A DNA stretch of 64,000 bases from assembly GCF_001949145.1 (NCBI RefSeq), contig NW_019091430.1, positions 576,744 through 640,743 on the forward strand, read 5' to 3'. The number at the start of each line of letters is the position of its first letter. Position 1 is the first letter of the stretch. The stretch comes from Acanthaster planci. Its lineage: Eukaryota > Echinodermata > Asteroidea > Valvatida > Acanthasteridae. The notes beneath the pieces are model-generated. The model did not search any database. It was not told the origin of the DNA and saw nothing but the letters and a program-made list of their open reading frames with translations. Shown one piece after another: positions 27,501 through 37,297 of this stretch. Both the position numbers and the translations under genes were made by a program.

Positions 27501-30500
27501 GTGATTGCTGAGGTTCACTTGAGATGGAAGGTCAAAGGTCCCTTTTTGCTCTGTCTCGTCCTCTTCAGTGGATTGTTGCAGCTGGTCTGACGAGTTGTCA
27601 TGATTTGGTGGCCCAAAGGAGTTGTCATTTATACATGTAGTATTAAGGGGGAGTCTGCTGCTGTTGTTAGCAGCAAGCCATGCATCCACTCTCATAGGTA
27701 AAGCTTCATATGAATGACTGGCATCTCCAGCACCGGTCTCATCTGACAGCACAGGATCACCTGGGTTTTCAGACTCTTCAACAACCCCTTGCTCTTGTAT
27801 GAGTTTGGGAACAAAACTGGCAATTTTATCCATCACAAAAGACTCATCATCCTCTTCCACTCTTGAAAAGTTTTTATCTCGGGTCTGAGCAGAGATTTCA
27901 ATATCCCAAGCACTTCCTGTTGTCAAATGCGATCTAGTAGTAGCATCTCCACCTAAAGACAGATCCTTTAATTGGGCATTGATGGATGGCGTAACAGACT
28001 CTACTGGAGCATAAGGTTTGTTATGTCTCAGTGTGCCACAAACTTCACACTGGGATTGATTGTTCTGATAGATATTACTACAGTGTTGACACAATTTAGC
28101 TATTTGCCTTTGTGCCACAATTACAGGCTCGGAATCTCCAGACGGACCAACATTAAGCACTTTCTCGGATCTTTTGCTACTGGACGTCTTAAAAATTCTG
28201 TTTACCTCCCGGATCTCTTTAGAGCCGACTGTGTCTTCCTTTTGCAAAGGAGAACTTTGGTAAGCCCCTTGTACATCTTTTTGAAATTTCTGTAGATTTT
28301 CCACGTCTTTCTCAACAGACCTGCTTTGACTTTTACAAGCTGACAATTGTCTGCGACTTTCTCTTTCTCGTTTATGGTGTTCCCTGATGCCATGCATGTG
28401 TCTTTCAGGGGTCTTTGGAGGTTTTGGACTTTTCTTCCCAGTAGTCAACTGGATTGTAGGTTTTTGTCGCTTAAAACTGCTATTACTTTTCTTTTCTTGT
28501 GGAGGATTTGGCATGAGCTTGGGTTTGAGATTCTTGTGGGCTTGCATATCCAGGTCAGAGTCTGTGCTCTGTTCTGAGCAGACAAAGTTTCCAATCTCAG
28601 TCCCTGATGGGTGTGGGAAAGGGATATTGTCAGAGCTTAATGCTGTTGAGTTTGAAAATAATTTCTCGTAACTGGGAGGTGGCTTCCTCACCCTGTCATC
28701 TTCACTTTCTTCCATGCTGTTTATGATGCTTTCTGAACTGAGCTGCGACTTGTGCACATCATGGGAAAACTGACTGTTATCATGGACTTCAAGTTCACTG
28801 TGGTTTTCTATGGGTGTTGCATTTTTTGGCTGCATGGTCAGCCAAAGATCATTCAAGTCACTTGGGCTGTTATCTGCGTTGTATTGATATTTCTGTACAG
28901 GATGTGTAGAATCATCTGAGATTTCAACATGCTTCACTTTGTTGTTCACATAAACTTGTTTCAGTGGGGACAATGGCCTCTGCTGAGGTCGATGTGTAAT
29001 CAAGCCAAGATCTTCATCATCTGTACTGTCTCCAACCATTCCATTCAGATGGTCTGTCCGACTTTGGTCTGATTTGCACTGGATGTGCAGCAGGGTTGCA
29101 TCATGATCTGGAGTGTTATGCTTCTTGTCTACAAGGTCTTGGTAAAGTCCTAGGTCTTGTAACTCTCTAGAGGTTACACTTGGGTCTGCCACTTTGGGTC
29201 TGTACTGTCTTTCTGCAGTGCTTTTCTCAGCAGTTTTTGATTCATGTGCTGGAGCAATGCCTGTATCCTGCTCAGCACTAAATTCCGCATTCACGATCTT
29301 AGAATAGCCAGGAAGTGATGACAATTTCTTTTCTACAAGCTGCTCCTCCTGTTTTTTCATATCTTTCTCAAGTACATTTGGCTTGAAGTCATTTTTGGTG
29401 TTCTCTCCAACAGACTCGGTTAATCTCTTCTTCTTCTTCAGATTTTTGCTCAAACTCTGAATGTACTTCCTCAAGATGTCATCCCCTTGTTTGGCTGCTT
29501 CCTGTAATTCTCCAAGGTCAAAGGTCATTTCATCATCCAGGTTATCATTGCTTGCAATTTTATCTTGCTTGCCAGTACAATCAGCATCAGTGTCTTCCTT
29601 TTCTAATTGTAAAATTGAATGGTTAGCAGGTGGTGCTGACAAGGATTTCGAGGCACCAAGAAAATCTGTTTTGGATGAATAAACATCCATTTTGCTGGGT
29701 TCCTGATGCTTTGCAGTGGAGCAGTCAAAAACATGTCCATTCTTCAAGGATGATATGTCAGTTGCTTCTCCACTTGATAAACTTTGATAATCAGACTTGG
29801 ACATAGGGTTCAATCCAAACTCCTGTTCTGAGAAGTTGGACATGAGCTCTCCATGCATTTGTGCTCGAAGTTTTCGTACTTGGCTCATTTGATGCAAAAT
29901 ATTCTGGGCGTGAAGTGCATCATGTTCAGCAGCTACCTTGATTGCAGGTGAAACGGCTTCATCTTGTTTGTAAAGGAATCGCTTCAAATGCTTCATCCTG
30001 GAGTCAAGGTGATCATGCGTCCACGGTGAATTGCCCACTATCTTGCCTTGTGAATTTCTTATATGATGGTTTGTTTTCTGACGATCAGGTTTTTGTAGGT
30101 CATTAATGAGCTTACGCTCATAATCCATGGAGGCTGCATCAATGGCACTACTTTGCACTGGTACAGAAGGATGAAATTTGTCCAGTTTCTCTTTTGGAGT
30201 TTGTCCTGGTGTTCTGGGTCTTGTCCTATTTGACTGGAAAAGATTGTCAACATCACGCGATACATGTATCTCAAATTCCTGTGAGCTCAGCTTCTGATTG
30301 ACGGATTCCTTTTTTGCAGCAACCAACTGATAACTGAACCCATGTTCTTCCGTTGATTCCATACTGTCAGAATTCAAACCATGCCTTCTGTTAGCATCAA
30401 GGAAGTCAATGTCCCGCTGAATCTTCTTGTGTGATTTTGGAATGGCACCAGTTTTGTTGTAGGCTGCATTTCCATAGGATTCAGAAGCCTTCTTTCCATC

Positions 30501-30647
30501 TCGCCCATTTAATATCCTTTCAGGGATAATGTGAACATTGCTACTTGGTTTGGGTTCTGTGGGAGGAGTTGGGGGATATCGCTGATCAAAATAAGCCAGT
30601 CTCCTCTGTCGCAGATCATGAAGCTGTGGTTTCCTTGCACTCTCCAT
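12437..30647 (-). CDS. F-box/leucine-rich-repeat protein with long N-terminal region and zinc ribbon (gene span)
   Basis: Eleven coding exons join in frame on the minus strand: 30647-27026, 26468-26398, 25878-25728, 24888-24728, 24119-23968, 21649-21569, 18209-18098, 16185-16108, 14700-14573, 13787-13671 and 12551-12437, giving about 1595 aa. Residues 1-1207 are polar and probably disordered, with a zinc ribbon at C853-x2-C856-x10-C867-x2-C870. The F-box lies near 1239-1287 (LPDEILLHVFRYLS) and leucine-rich repeats follow to the C-terminus, with the repeated pattern L..L.L.GC. By family knowledge, such FBXL proteins recruit substrates to SKP1-CUL1 ubiquitin ligases. The ATG at 30647 is preceded by an in-frame TGA; a weak AG before it means a 5' UTR intron is possible. 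The final TAA overlaps a good donor (GTAAGTGAG), so another 3' exon cannot be excluded. I do not recognise a named orthologue; the combination with the N-terminal region and zinc ribbon is distinctive. Confidence 0.86.
13066..13315 (+). repeat. Dispersed repeat, copy 1 (in F-box gene intron 10)
   Basis: About 250 bases share long blocks with 31690-31925, including TGGCTGTTCAAAAATCAAAT (GCGGC in the other copy), TGTAAAACCCTGACGA, GGTGGTGTGTGATCCTG and CCAAACTTGACC. Both copies have the same orientation. Confidence 0.8.
13671..13787 (-). CDS. F-box/LRR gene, exon 10: LRR
   Basis: It encodes SLDVSGCKKVSNEGVRSLA then LTSLDVSSTGVDNK. The acceptor is TGTTTTTCTTAAG and the donor GTACGT. Confidence 0.87.
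14573..14700 (-). CDS. F-box/LRR gene, exon 9: LRR
   Basis: It encodes IRDTCVRKIV, LETLVLANCTHITNASLVEM and a following helix. The acceptor is TTTGTAACAG and the donor AG|GTAAAC, phase 2. Confidence 0.87.
16108..16185 (-). CDS. F-box/LRR gene, exon 8: LRR
   Basis: It encodes VTDECISQLV then LKHLDLRGCKQ. At exactly 26 codons in phase 0/0, it is a single 26-residue LRR unit per exon. The acceptor is TTTTGTATCTGTAG and the donor GTCAGT. Confidence 0.87.
17448..17592 (+). repeat. Short direct duplication
   Basis: The block with TTCCATGCCACAAAACAAGA and CCTGATCACAT occurs twice about 100 bases apart, in the F-box gene intron 8 region. It is a recent local duplication. Confidence 0.8.
18098..18209 (-). 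CDS. F-box/LRR gene, exon 7: LRR
   Basis: It encodes LRVLEVLGCVQLSPETLQLI and then LHTLNIGQCYK. The acceptor is TTTGTATTTAG and the donor GTAAGA. Confidence 0.88.
19474..19590 (+). repeat. 20-bp tandem array of the GTAACGCGAGTTACC motif
   Basis: Five units of TAACGCGAGTTACCACCATG or close variants follow in exact 20-base register. The core GTAAC-GCGA-GTTAC is an inverted repeat. Single copies occur at about 20731, 20750, 20943 and 21116. Confidence 0.9.
20454..20580 (+). pseudogene. Relic of a transposon-type ORF
   Basis: ATG opens MPLTSAEKQKRYRQRLKATG, then Gln and a premature TAA; the same frame continues DELKARQEVASKKFHDFF. Leaders such as MPLT..EKQ.RYR.R.K are frequent at the start of ORFs in invertebrate DNA transposons, from memory. 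A splice-acceptor-like TTTCCCACAG precedes it. Surrounding copies of the GTAAC...GTTAC motif may belong to the same element. Confidence 0.45.
21221..21382. mobile_element. Foldback MITE with TA target duplication
   Basis: Arms of about 60 bases (left starting CGGCCGTTTCACAATAGTGC, right in reverse complement CAGCCGATTCAAAAGAGTGC) share AGAGTTTGCAACA and CAAAATTT and enclose a short centre. Both flanks are TA, as for Tc1/mariner-type MITEs. Confidence 0.75.
21569..21649 (-). CDS. F-box/LRR gene, exon 6: LRR
   Basis: It encodes LTSLCLNGCQSVSDECLTRV, a textbook cysteine-containing LRR unit, ending KKHGK with a split Ser. The acceptor is GTTTCTTTCAG and the donor GTAGGT; it is phase 2 at both ends. 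Confidence 0.88.
22440..22650 (-). pseudogene. Decayed mariner/IS630-like transposase fragment
   Basis: The minus-strand frame gives WLQEAFPNQLL; after a frame shift it gives WLPRSPDLTLLDCLALG followed by a stop. The canonical block in this DDE transposase group is WPPRSPDLTPLDFFLWG, which contains the catalytic Asp region. Frameshift and stop show that it is dead. It lies in intron 5 of the F-box gene. Confidence 0.75.
23968..24119 (-). CDS. F-box/LRR gene, exon 5: two LRRs
   Basis: This exon was found by requiring a phase 0 to phase 2 exon between its neighbours. It reads ELNVSGCTGGELTGDSLLL and then MSLDASWCQATDNGLSAI, two cysteine-containing LRR units. The acceptor is ATAACAG and the donor AG|GTAGTA. 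Confidence 0.82.
24728..24888 (-). CDS. F-box/LRR gene, exon 4: end of F-box and first LRR
   Basis: It completes the F-box Trp and reads WRTIKLHKRQLSDFSL, followed by an LRR-like segment (VNLSLTQCHSNIVTENGL). The acceptor is TGTGTTGCAG and the donor GTAATA; it leaves in phase 0. Confidence 0.88.
25426..25628 (+). repeat. 23-bp minisatellite
   Basis: Eight nearly identical copies of AGTGTTTTGGTATATACTGG followed by TGT, plus a partial ninth, lie about 100 bases from the F-box exon in intron 3. Only one substitution (TTTAGG for TTTTGG) is seen among full copies. Confidence 0.97.
25728..25878 (-). CDS. F-box/LRR gene, exon 3: F-box
   Basis: This exon encodes the core F-box, containing LLPDEILLHVFRYLSYKDL, then a Cys/Ser helix (CAASCSRFHRI) and MDDSL. 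The conserved Trp after SL is split across the intron (T|GG). The acceptor follows a long pyrimidine tract (CTTTGCTCTTCCATCGGCAG) and the donor is GTAAGT. The F-box would bind SKP1. Confidence 0.9.
26010..26140 (+). repeat. Diverged tandem duplication
   Basis: Two units of about 65 bases, each with ATTCTGGCTTTTAAG-like, GTCACTCTAGGAAT-like and GAGAAAT blocks, lie next to each other in intron 2 of the F-box gene. Confidence 0.6.
26398..26468 (-). CDS. F-box/LRR gene, exon 2 (linker)
   Basis: This exon has acceptor TTATTCACAG and donor GTAAGT. It completes a split Glu codon and adds 23 residues (GLASRALNASHSMLPLTLK...) between the disordered region and the F-box. It enters in phase 1 and leaves in phase 0, as the neighbouring exons require. 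Confidence 0.75.
26601..26725 (+). repeat. tRNA-derived SINE fragment
   Basis: A B-box-like GGTCCGGATTCAAAT is followed by GTTGTGGTCTTGGGCAGGTC, ACTTTACCTCAATGTGCC, TCTCTCCAC and TAAATGGGGACC. This TTGGGCAAG.CACTTTA...TGCCTCTC...AAATGGG order is a widespread SINE tail in marine invertebrates, from memory. It lies in intron 1 of the F-box gene. Confidence 0.65.
27026..30647 (-). CDS. F-box/LRR gene, exon 1: long low-complexity N-terminal region
   Basis: An open frame of 1207 codons plus one base starts at ATG and ends at a GTAGGT donor; reading through the donor meets TAG within two codons. The encoded region is rich in Ser, Lys, Asp and Gln, with a proline-rich stretch near residues 24-36 (YPPTPPTEPKP), basic clusters (LKKKKR) and a CxxC-x10-CxxC ribbon at 853-870. 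The ribbon spacing is like a RanBP2-type zinc finger, but the usual Trp was not identified. The open frame over 3.6 kb in AT-rich DNA is itself strong evidence of coding. Several overlapping frames on the other strand are shadows. Confidence 0.9.
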
Positions 30648-31603
30648 TGTATCAATACAATCTAACCTATTTTTTCAATTAGAAATGAACATTACAAGTT
30701 AAAGTCAAATCACAGCGATGTATGTATAAATGTTACAATTTTTAAAGTATTTTTGGAAGTGGTTCATGTATTACAGCGACTGAAATTTCTATTAGAGGGC
30801 CAGTAATTTTCCGAAGGTCATGAAAGCTTGTCAAAAATAAGTGTTTTACATGTACAAAACATGTAAAAAAAGAAAACTGTTTCATTCAATGAATGCACAA
30901 AAATTGGGGTGCAATGCAATCTGACATGGCTTTAACTTAAGCCTAGACCAGATTACAGTCAGCCCTGTGTTCAGTTAGTTTCCTAAAAATTCTTACGAAT
31001 ATGATCAAGATAAAAGCACAAATTATCATTGACAAACACTGCTAGTTAACAGACACAGATATACATGTAGGCAGTAATAATCTATGTAGACATAGGCCTA
31101 ACGTTACAGACTGTAGCATTTGGGCACCAATTACCTACAGTACATGTAACCCCCGCCTCCGAAAATGCATGAGCCAACATACATGTACATGTACAACAGT
31201 CGGCCATCAACTTGATACACACATAGTGTGTTGCATAAGAAGTACATGTGCATGTATGTTGTGTGTTTGGATCATTATCCTCAGGATAATGGGAGGGAAG
31301 TGAGTCACTCAGTCTAAAATCTCAGTTTCATAAAATCATAAGTTTCGGAGAGGTATGGATCAGTTTAAAGAGTTTTTGGGGGGACACTCGATTGAGAAAG
31401 TGGAATTTTTCACAGTAAGCATGGTACATGTAGGCCTAAGTGGCAATTAAGGAACCTGGACAGGTGATTACATGTAGGTAATCATTGATGCTAGAAACCA
31501 AAATTTCAAAAATAGAAACAGTTGGAAATTGCCCGTAATCACCTGGTAATGATGAATTATCTTAATGATCAAATTTCATTTCATTCATTTAATGTCATTT
31601 CAC

Positions 31604-32001
31604 GAGAGGGCCTGCATGGAGCGCCCTCACAGAGGACATGTGTAGTTATTTAGATTTAGATGACAATGAGGCCGAGTTCGGACGGCTAGTTAATTTTGCA
31701 AAACTTCCCATTGTCTATGGCTTTGGAAGCCATCTCTCTACTTTTTGCGGCTGTTCAAAAATCAAAATCTCATGAGTTTTTTCTGTGTGTTCCTGTAAAA
31801 CCCTGACGAGGAGGTGGTGTGTGATCCTGCTCCGAGAACAGTGTTCTTAGTCGTGTTCCTGCCGTTCGAGCACGAGAACAAGAAACTTGTGTCAAGAACA
31901 GGCCCCCCAAACTTGACCTGAAGTGCTATAGTGTCTACTCCAGCATATTACTCAGGAACAAAGACCTGTCCTCTGTGAGGGCGCTCCACGCAGCCCCTCT
32001 G
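31604..32001. mobile_element. MITE, copy A (398 bp)
   Basis: Terminal inverted repeats of about 32 bases contain CTGCATGGAGCGCCCTCACA and then GAGGACA at the left, with the reverse complement CTGCGTGGAGCGCCCTCACA at the right. A short relative lies at 51722-51836. The inside carries the dispersed repeat shared with 13066-13315. Confidence 0.8.
31690..31925 (+). repeat. Dispersed repeat, copy 2
   Basis: It is the partner of 13066-13315, here enclosed by the MITE termini, which suggests it is part of that element and that the 13 kb copy has lost its ends. Confidence 0.75.
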
Positions 32002-32894
32002 TTTATTGTTCACAATTGGAAATTTACCGCGAAATTGATGTTGCATAAAATACATCCACTATTTAAAGGAATAAAAGTAAAAATTACACAAATAACAATT
32101 ACATGTAGATTACCGGTACATGAAGGTTAAAAATATCACTATCCGATTAACATTATGAAAAAAGGGGGAAAAAAGCCTCAAGGGCCTAAGCCTATTTATT
32201 AACATGGGAAAGACATGTAACAAGGAAAATTATAAAACTTGATTGGGTCAACCAGCAACTCATAAATAAAACCCATTGAGAAGCATCAGCTGTGTAGAGG
32301 TGAAAAAGCATCAGAAGATAAGTGCCTAGTGTCCCAAAGTCCATAAATGCTATATTGAAATTACTAAATACATGTATGCCTTTGGATGATGTAGTTTGCA
32401 GGAAATTTAGCGCAATTCCAATTCGGTCGTGATTCATGAATGATCTACTGTACGTTCGTCTAGTAGAATACAGTTGCACATGTGTGAAATGCATAGCAAC
32501 AGACCACCCCTTACGCATGCGTGGAAGAGCTGTGGGCGTGAACAGAAAATTGACAGAATGTCAAAGCTTTACAGTCAATGAAAATTTGTAGTTTTGGGGC
32601 TGAGTTTTCTTTCAACTCAAGTGTTTTGAGTACGGCACCATGTCGTCCACGCATGTGTAAGGGGCGGTCAGTTGCTGCGCATTTTGTACATGCGTAAACA
32701 CGTTGAACATCCGCCATGTAATAAATTGACGGCGCAAACACCCGCAGCAGGCACTTTGCCAAAAATCATGCTGGCCCTCAAGATCTCTCCGGGAGATTTA
32801 TGAAGATTTTTCATTTATATGTTTGTCAAATCTGATCTTGAACATGCTGAAAATGAAGAGCAAGAAAGTTACAACCGAACTGCAAACATGATAA

Positions 32895-32980
32895 AGGTAC
32901 GAGTGGTCTTAACTTGAGGTACGAGTTGTCCAAGGTACGAATTGCCCATGGTACAAGTCATCCAAGGTACGAGTTGTAAT
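32895..32980 (+). repeat. Degenerate GGTACGAGTTGTCCAA array
   Basis: About five units of GGTACGAGTTGTCCAA with substitutions (GAATTGCCCAT, CAAGTCATCC) follow at roughly 16-base spacing. Confidence 0.8.
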
Positions 32981-34230
32981 AGTATTAGTAGTAATTCCAT
33001 GCCTAAGATTTTAGTCAAACTTTCAACTAGGTCTACTGTACTGAGAATGAAGCCACTTGAAATTTTGTGTTCTTAAGAAAAATTTTGGTCTAAGTACGAA
33101 GTGCGCGAACTATGGTGACTCGACTCGTTGATACTTACCTGCGTAGTCACATACCAACATAGTACATACAGACCAGGCAGTAGGCTACCTACACGATGAA
33201 CATGTAGGCCCTAGGCCTATCATGTCTATGATGATGATGTGCTCAGTGCTGGGAGGTAGGCAGTACTACTAGGGCCTACATCTTCAAGTTAAAGTCATCA
33301 ACATGGAAGTTTACATCTGCACCTGAGTCTGCATGCTATCAGATAAATGATACCAAACCTGACAACGAGTGAGGGTTTCAAAATACGATAAATAGGCCTA
33401 TTAAGCACACACATAAAAATAAAGTCACGGTGCCGATTTTGCCGCCATATTGTTTGTGCCGTTGTTATAGATATTTCGCCCCTTTGGAATAAGAATGGCG
33501 GTGCAGTTAGCCATATCACCGCAAAACAACTTTATAAGAGACATTTTGGAAGCATAAATGAGGAATATCTCTTCACAAGGATTTTCATAGTGTTAGGACT
33601 TCTTTCTTTCAAATTTGAAAGATAAGCCTTAAATTTAATAATGGGGGTATGATTTAATGTATGCCTACATCTGTTGTTTTCGACATGTATCGCCTTCTCA
33701 AGTTTTTAGGGCCTAAGGGAGTAGGGGGCTGTAAACCAGTCAAAGGAACTGCTACGTGGCCTTTTCGAATATCCACATGCATTTAAATTCGTTCTGTATA
33801 CAATCATAATTTTATTTTAGAATTGTAAAAGTATAAAACAGGTATTGTAAAATATTTTACTAGTTTACAGCGAAATAAGCGTCTGGAACCAGGCCCAAAT
33901 CCATCGTGTTAACAGTGTACGTACGTGTACACAGCGATCTGACTAATCTGTGCGGACGCGTTCCTGGGCCGTTTTCCAAAACTCGATTCGGCTCCGTCAA
34001 AGGCTTCAACTGTTTTTTTACTAGCTGACTTTGAAGCTGTCAGCGCAGTAATAAGTCTAACGATAGTGCCCCAAAACATCAAATAATATGCAAGAGAACC
34101 AAAAATTACAGTAATCCAATGTAAAGTAAACGCTTCAGGCCCACAATCGGGGATTGGTTTTGGGAACGAACGAACCTAAACGGAGACGAATTGAGTACTG
34201 GAAAACGGCCGTGGTGCATGTGCTGTGGTT

Positions 34231-35232
34231 TTACAGTCACTTCGCCCCATTCCACGTCGCCCCTAACCATTCGCTTCATACCTCATCGCCCCATCCCCGG
34301 CCCCACGTGCCCTATTTCCACTTCGCCGCGCTGTCCGTGCTCGAGTACATGTACATGTATGTTACAAGGGTATAATATATATAAATGGTCGAGAAAAGAG
34401 TTCCACAAACGACATGTAGTTATTATATATAATTAAATTAGTGTCGGCGGCGTTGTCCGTTAATTATGGTGAATTAATACATAATTTGGACTAGCATCCG
34501 GGTTACTCTCAGTCCTCGATTCTTCAAGTTTATTTCAAAGCGACACACACAATTTTATTCATATCGTTCTGGTAATTGTCGATGCATTCAGACAGCTGTA
34601 CCCGGGCGATCGGATCATGGAGAAATAAAACACAAAGCTCGGCGCGCAGGAAATTTTGTGGAAACATGCTTGCTCCAAATCAAGCAAAACAACCTAAATT
34701 TAAACAGATGAACACAGAAAATACACATATATACAAAATACAAAGAAATAACGTGAAGACATCTTGTAACATCGATTTTTTTTTCGACGCGTGAAGGATC
34801 ACGTAACATGAGCGGTCGCCGCGGTATGAATAGACTGGTCGGCACACTCAATCACGCATTCCCTTACACGGTGTGGCGCGGCGGGAATCAGCGCTTTGCG
34901 CTCGTGGTTTACCACAGCGACAACGAAACACAAAGAAAACTTTTTTTATAACTTGCCAAAAAAAAGTTAGGGTCTCGCCGAAAAATTTGGGCCCGGCCTT
35001 CTGGAAATCGAGGGCATTGTCTTGGCTCTTGAAAGTTGGATTATAAACGTCAATGTTTTTAATTGTTCCATCTAGGCCTATGCCTTTGTTACTGAAGAAC
35101 AGAATGAACGATAAACAATGGGCGAAGTGGGAATGGGGAGAAGTGGAAATGGGGCAAAGTAGGGATGGGGCGAAGTGGAAATGGGGCGAATGGCATGGGG
35201 CGAGGTGGAGATGGGGCGAAGTGATCGACACC
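34231..35232. mobile_element. About 1-kb unit with inverted minisatellite ends
   Basis: Left end 34231-34340 contains CACTTCGCCCCATT-type units. Right end 35116-35232 contains the inverse GGGCGAAGTGGAAATG units, about 16 bases each, repeated six or more times. Related single units appear at 38365-38405. The inside has no coding signal. It is either a transposon with repetitive TIRs or two inverted arrays. Confidence 0.55.
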
Positions 35233-35505
35233 CGTTGCTACTGCAGGCTGTACGTTCGTTCTTCAAACGTTGTTTCGACAAAACGGTAAATATTTGGGTG
35301 AAAACAGAACCTTTGAGCAGATTGAATGTACTGTACAGTGAATTTTGTCTCGAACGTAAATTAAAATTGGTTTGTGTGCTGATTATTAAGTTTTACTAGT
35401 TTAGGGATATATGGCTCACCTGCATGCTGCCGGGAATGCCAGGCTGGCTGGTTGATAGTCAGCCCGGCAAGCATGGGGTTGGTTCAAGGAGTGATTTTCG
35501 CTAGG

Positions 35506-36006
35506 AGTCATAGCGTCATGTCAACAAGCGTCAACAAAAATTCAAGCATTTTTATGCAAATATTTTATATTTGCAATATTAGTAAATAGTAGGGCTCCCA
35601 GTACATATCAAATTCAATATCTGAGTGTGGAGAGTTATTTTAAGGAAAATAAAGCCTGAATGTTAAAGGAGCCTAATTTCACACTTGAACATGGTTGTGA
35701 ACCGTGGTTTGGCTTCATACATGTGATTGCATAATATAGCTCCATGTTCATGCAGCCCAACCAGCCGCCATCTTGTTTTCGCGTGGCCGGTAGAGTAAAG
35801 AAAGATGGCGGCCTCCATACATCGCGAAAAAGTTTTGTTTTTCTGCATGAATCTGGAAGCAAATTCGATGTTTCTTTTACACAGTGGTAGGATGATAAAA
35901 CCACTTTTAAATTTTTAGAGGGGTACTTTTGAGTTGTTGACACTTTGTTGAGGCTAGTTAGTTGTAGCATACCGGTATGTGTTGACGCTTGTTGACGCTG
36001 AATAGC
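35506..36006. mobile_element. MITE family with AGCGTCAACAA ends, copy 1
   Basis: The left end has AACAAGCGTCAACAA and the right end TTGACGCTTGTTGACGCT. The inside shares ordered blocks with 37298-37713 (GAGTGTGGA, GCCATCTTGTTT, AAGATGGCG, GATAAAACCACTTTAAA, TAGCA.GACCGG). The minus-strand frames of both copies even share similar short peptides, but no known domain. Confidence 0.75.
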
Positions 36007-36027
36007 ATGACCGGCTTCAAGGGATGT

Positions 36028-36150
36028 CGGACAGCTCGACCATTTGCCAACTCGACTTCGGACAACTCAACAGTTGAGACAACTCGACCGTTTGCCAAAT
36101 TGTCCATTAGGACGACTCGACTTTGACAGAGAGACAACTCGACCAGTGAG
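36028..36150 (+). repeat. Degenerate GACAACTCGACC array
   Basis: Repeats of ACAACTCGACCGTTTGCC with gaps. The motif is the reverse complement of the GGTACGAGTTGTCC motif in the array at 32.9 kb. Confidence 0.7.
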
Positions 36151-36404
36151 ATCTCTTCACAGAATACAGTCATTTCCCAGTTCAAGATCGCGAAAATTAT
36201 TCAGTCAGATTACAGCTCTACAAAAATCTTCAAATTCCAGTGAAATGTGGTCACTGCCCACCTTGTGTGATAGAGATACCACCAAATCAGTTTCAAATTT
36301 TAAACTTTTATTTCGGATGTACAGGGACAACGAAAGTGGTGACACTTTTTCTCGTTCTGGATCGGTTTCCGGAAAAGTAACCATGCGAGTAACCAGTTCT
36401 CAAA

Positions 36405-36466
36405 GCGTACCCCCAGAACTGTGGTGGCAGCGGAGCGGACGTCAGACCCCACAGCTCTGGGGGTAA
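36405..36466. repeat. Imperfect palindrome with CCCCCAGAACTGTGG ends
   Basis: Left ACCCCCAGAACTGTGG and right CCACAGCTCTGGGGGT are inverted copies. A related pair (CCTCAGAACTGTGGGGTCC and GGTTCTGGGGGTAGG) bounds 50850-50945, indicating a short repeat family. Confidence 0.75.
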
Positions 36467-36741
36467 TTCAAGGGCATCGGTCATGTCGGGGACCAAACCA
36501 CGATTTAGTGAAGTCCCTGGTTTCTGCTTATGTCGCGTATTCAAGCCACTCTCAGTTATTAACAGGGTGTGAGAATTCAGCTTTTAGCTGATTTCAGCAT
36601 TTTTGTGCAGATGTTTACCCTGAATTTCAACTTTATACGTGTGCACCTGGTGTGTACAAAAGTATGGGAACGTTTTATGTTTCAGCCTTTTGCTAGCTGT
36701 TTTCAGGGGTCATGTTAATTTTAGCATCAAGCATCAAGTAG

Positions 36742-37120
36742 CTCCACACATAGGGCTGTAGTGGCTCTCTTTTACAATCTGTCGCCACCACAGCCCTACT
36801 TCAAGGCATGTCTTTAATGCCTTGACTTGGCGCCACCCAAGGTCAGCAAATAAATTTCACAGGCCGAGTTCTTCAAGGTGCCATACATTGGAAAATATAC
36901 GTTTTGGGAAAGCTTTAGGGTGCTCTTATAAAAGTCCAAACTCTAAGGAATACGCCGGTGTAAGTAAAATTGTCGAGTCATTTGCAGAAGATATTAGGAT
37001 TCAAATTTTGTGACTATCCTGCAGTTTATTCAGGCATAAAGACATGCCTTGAAGTAGGGCTGTGGTGGCGACAGATAAGAGACAGATTATAAGAGAGCCA
37101 CTACAGCCCTACGTGTGGGA
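36742..37120. mobile_element. Foldback MITE with about 75-bp arms
   Basis: Left arm 36742-36822 and right arm 37034-37120 are inverted copies containing TAGGGCTGTAGTGGCTCTCT, TCGCCACCACAGCCCTACTT and CAAGGCATGTCTTTA. The right arm has a small internal duplication. There is no coding capacity. Confidence 0.88.
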
Positions 37121-37297
37121 CTAAGCGTCAAGTAGCATCTAAATGAGCATGAAACTCTTGCTTCAGGGTACTTGCGTTTCTTTAATATTCCGCTTCAAGC
37201 AATGATGGCAGCATCTGATGGTTTCATATGAATAATTAAATTAATGGTTTAACATGAATAATTATCTTGGTAGAATCAAACTAAATCACAGTTCTCT

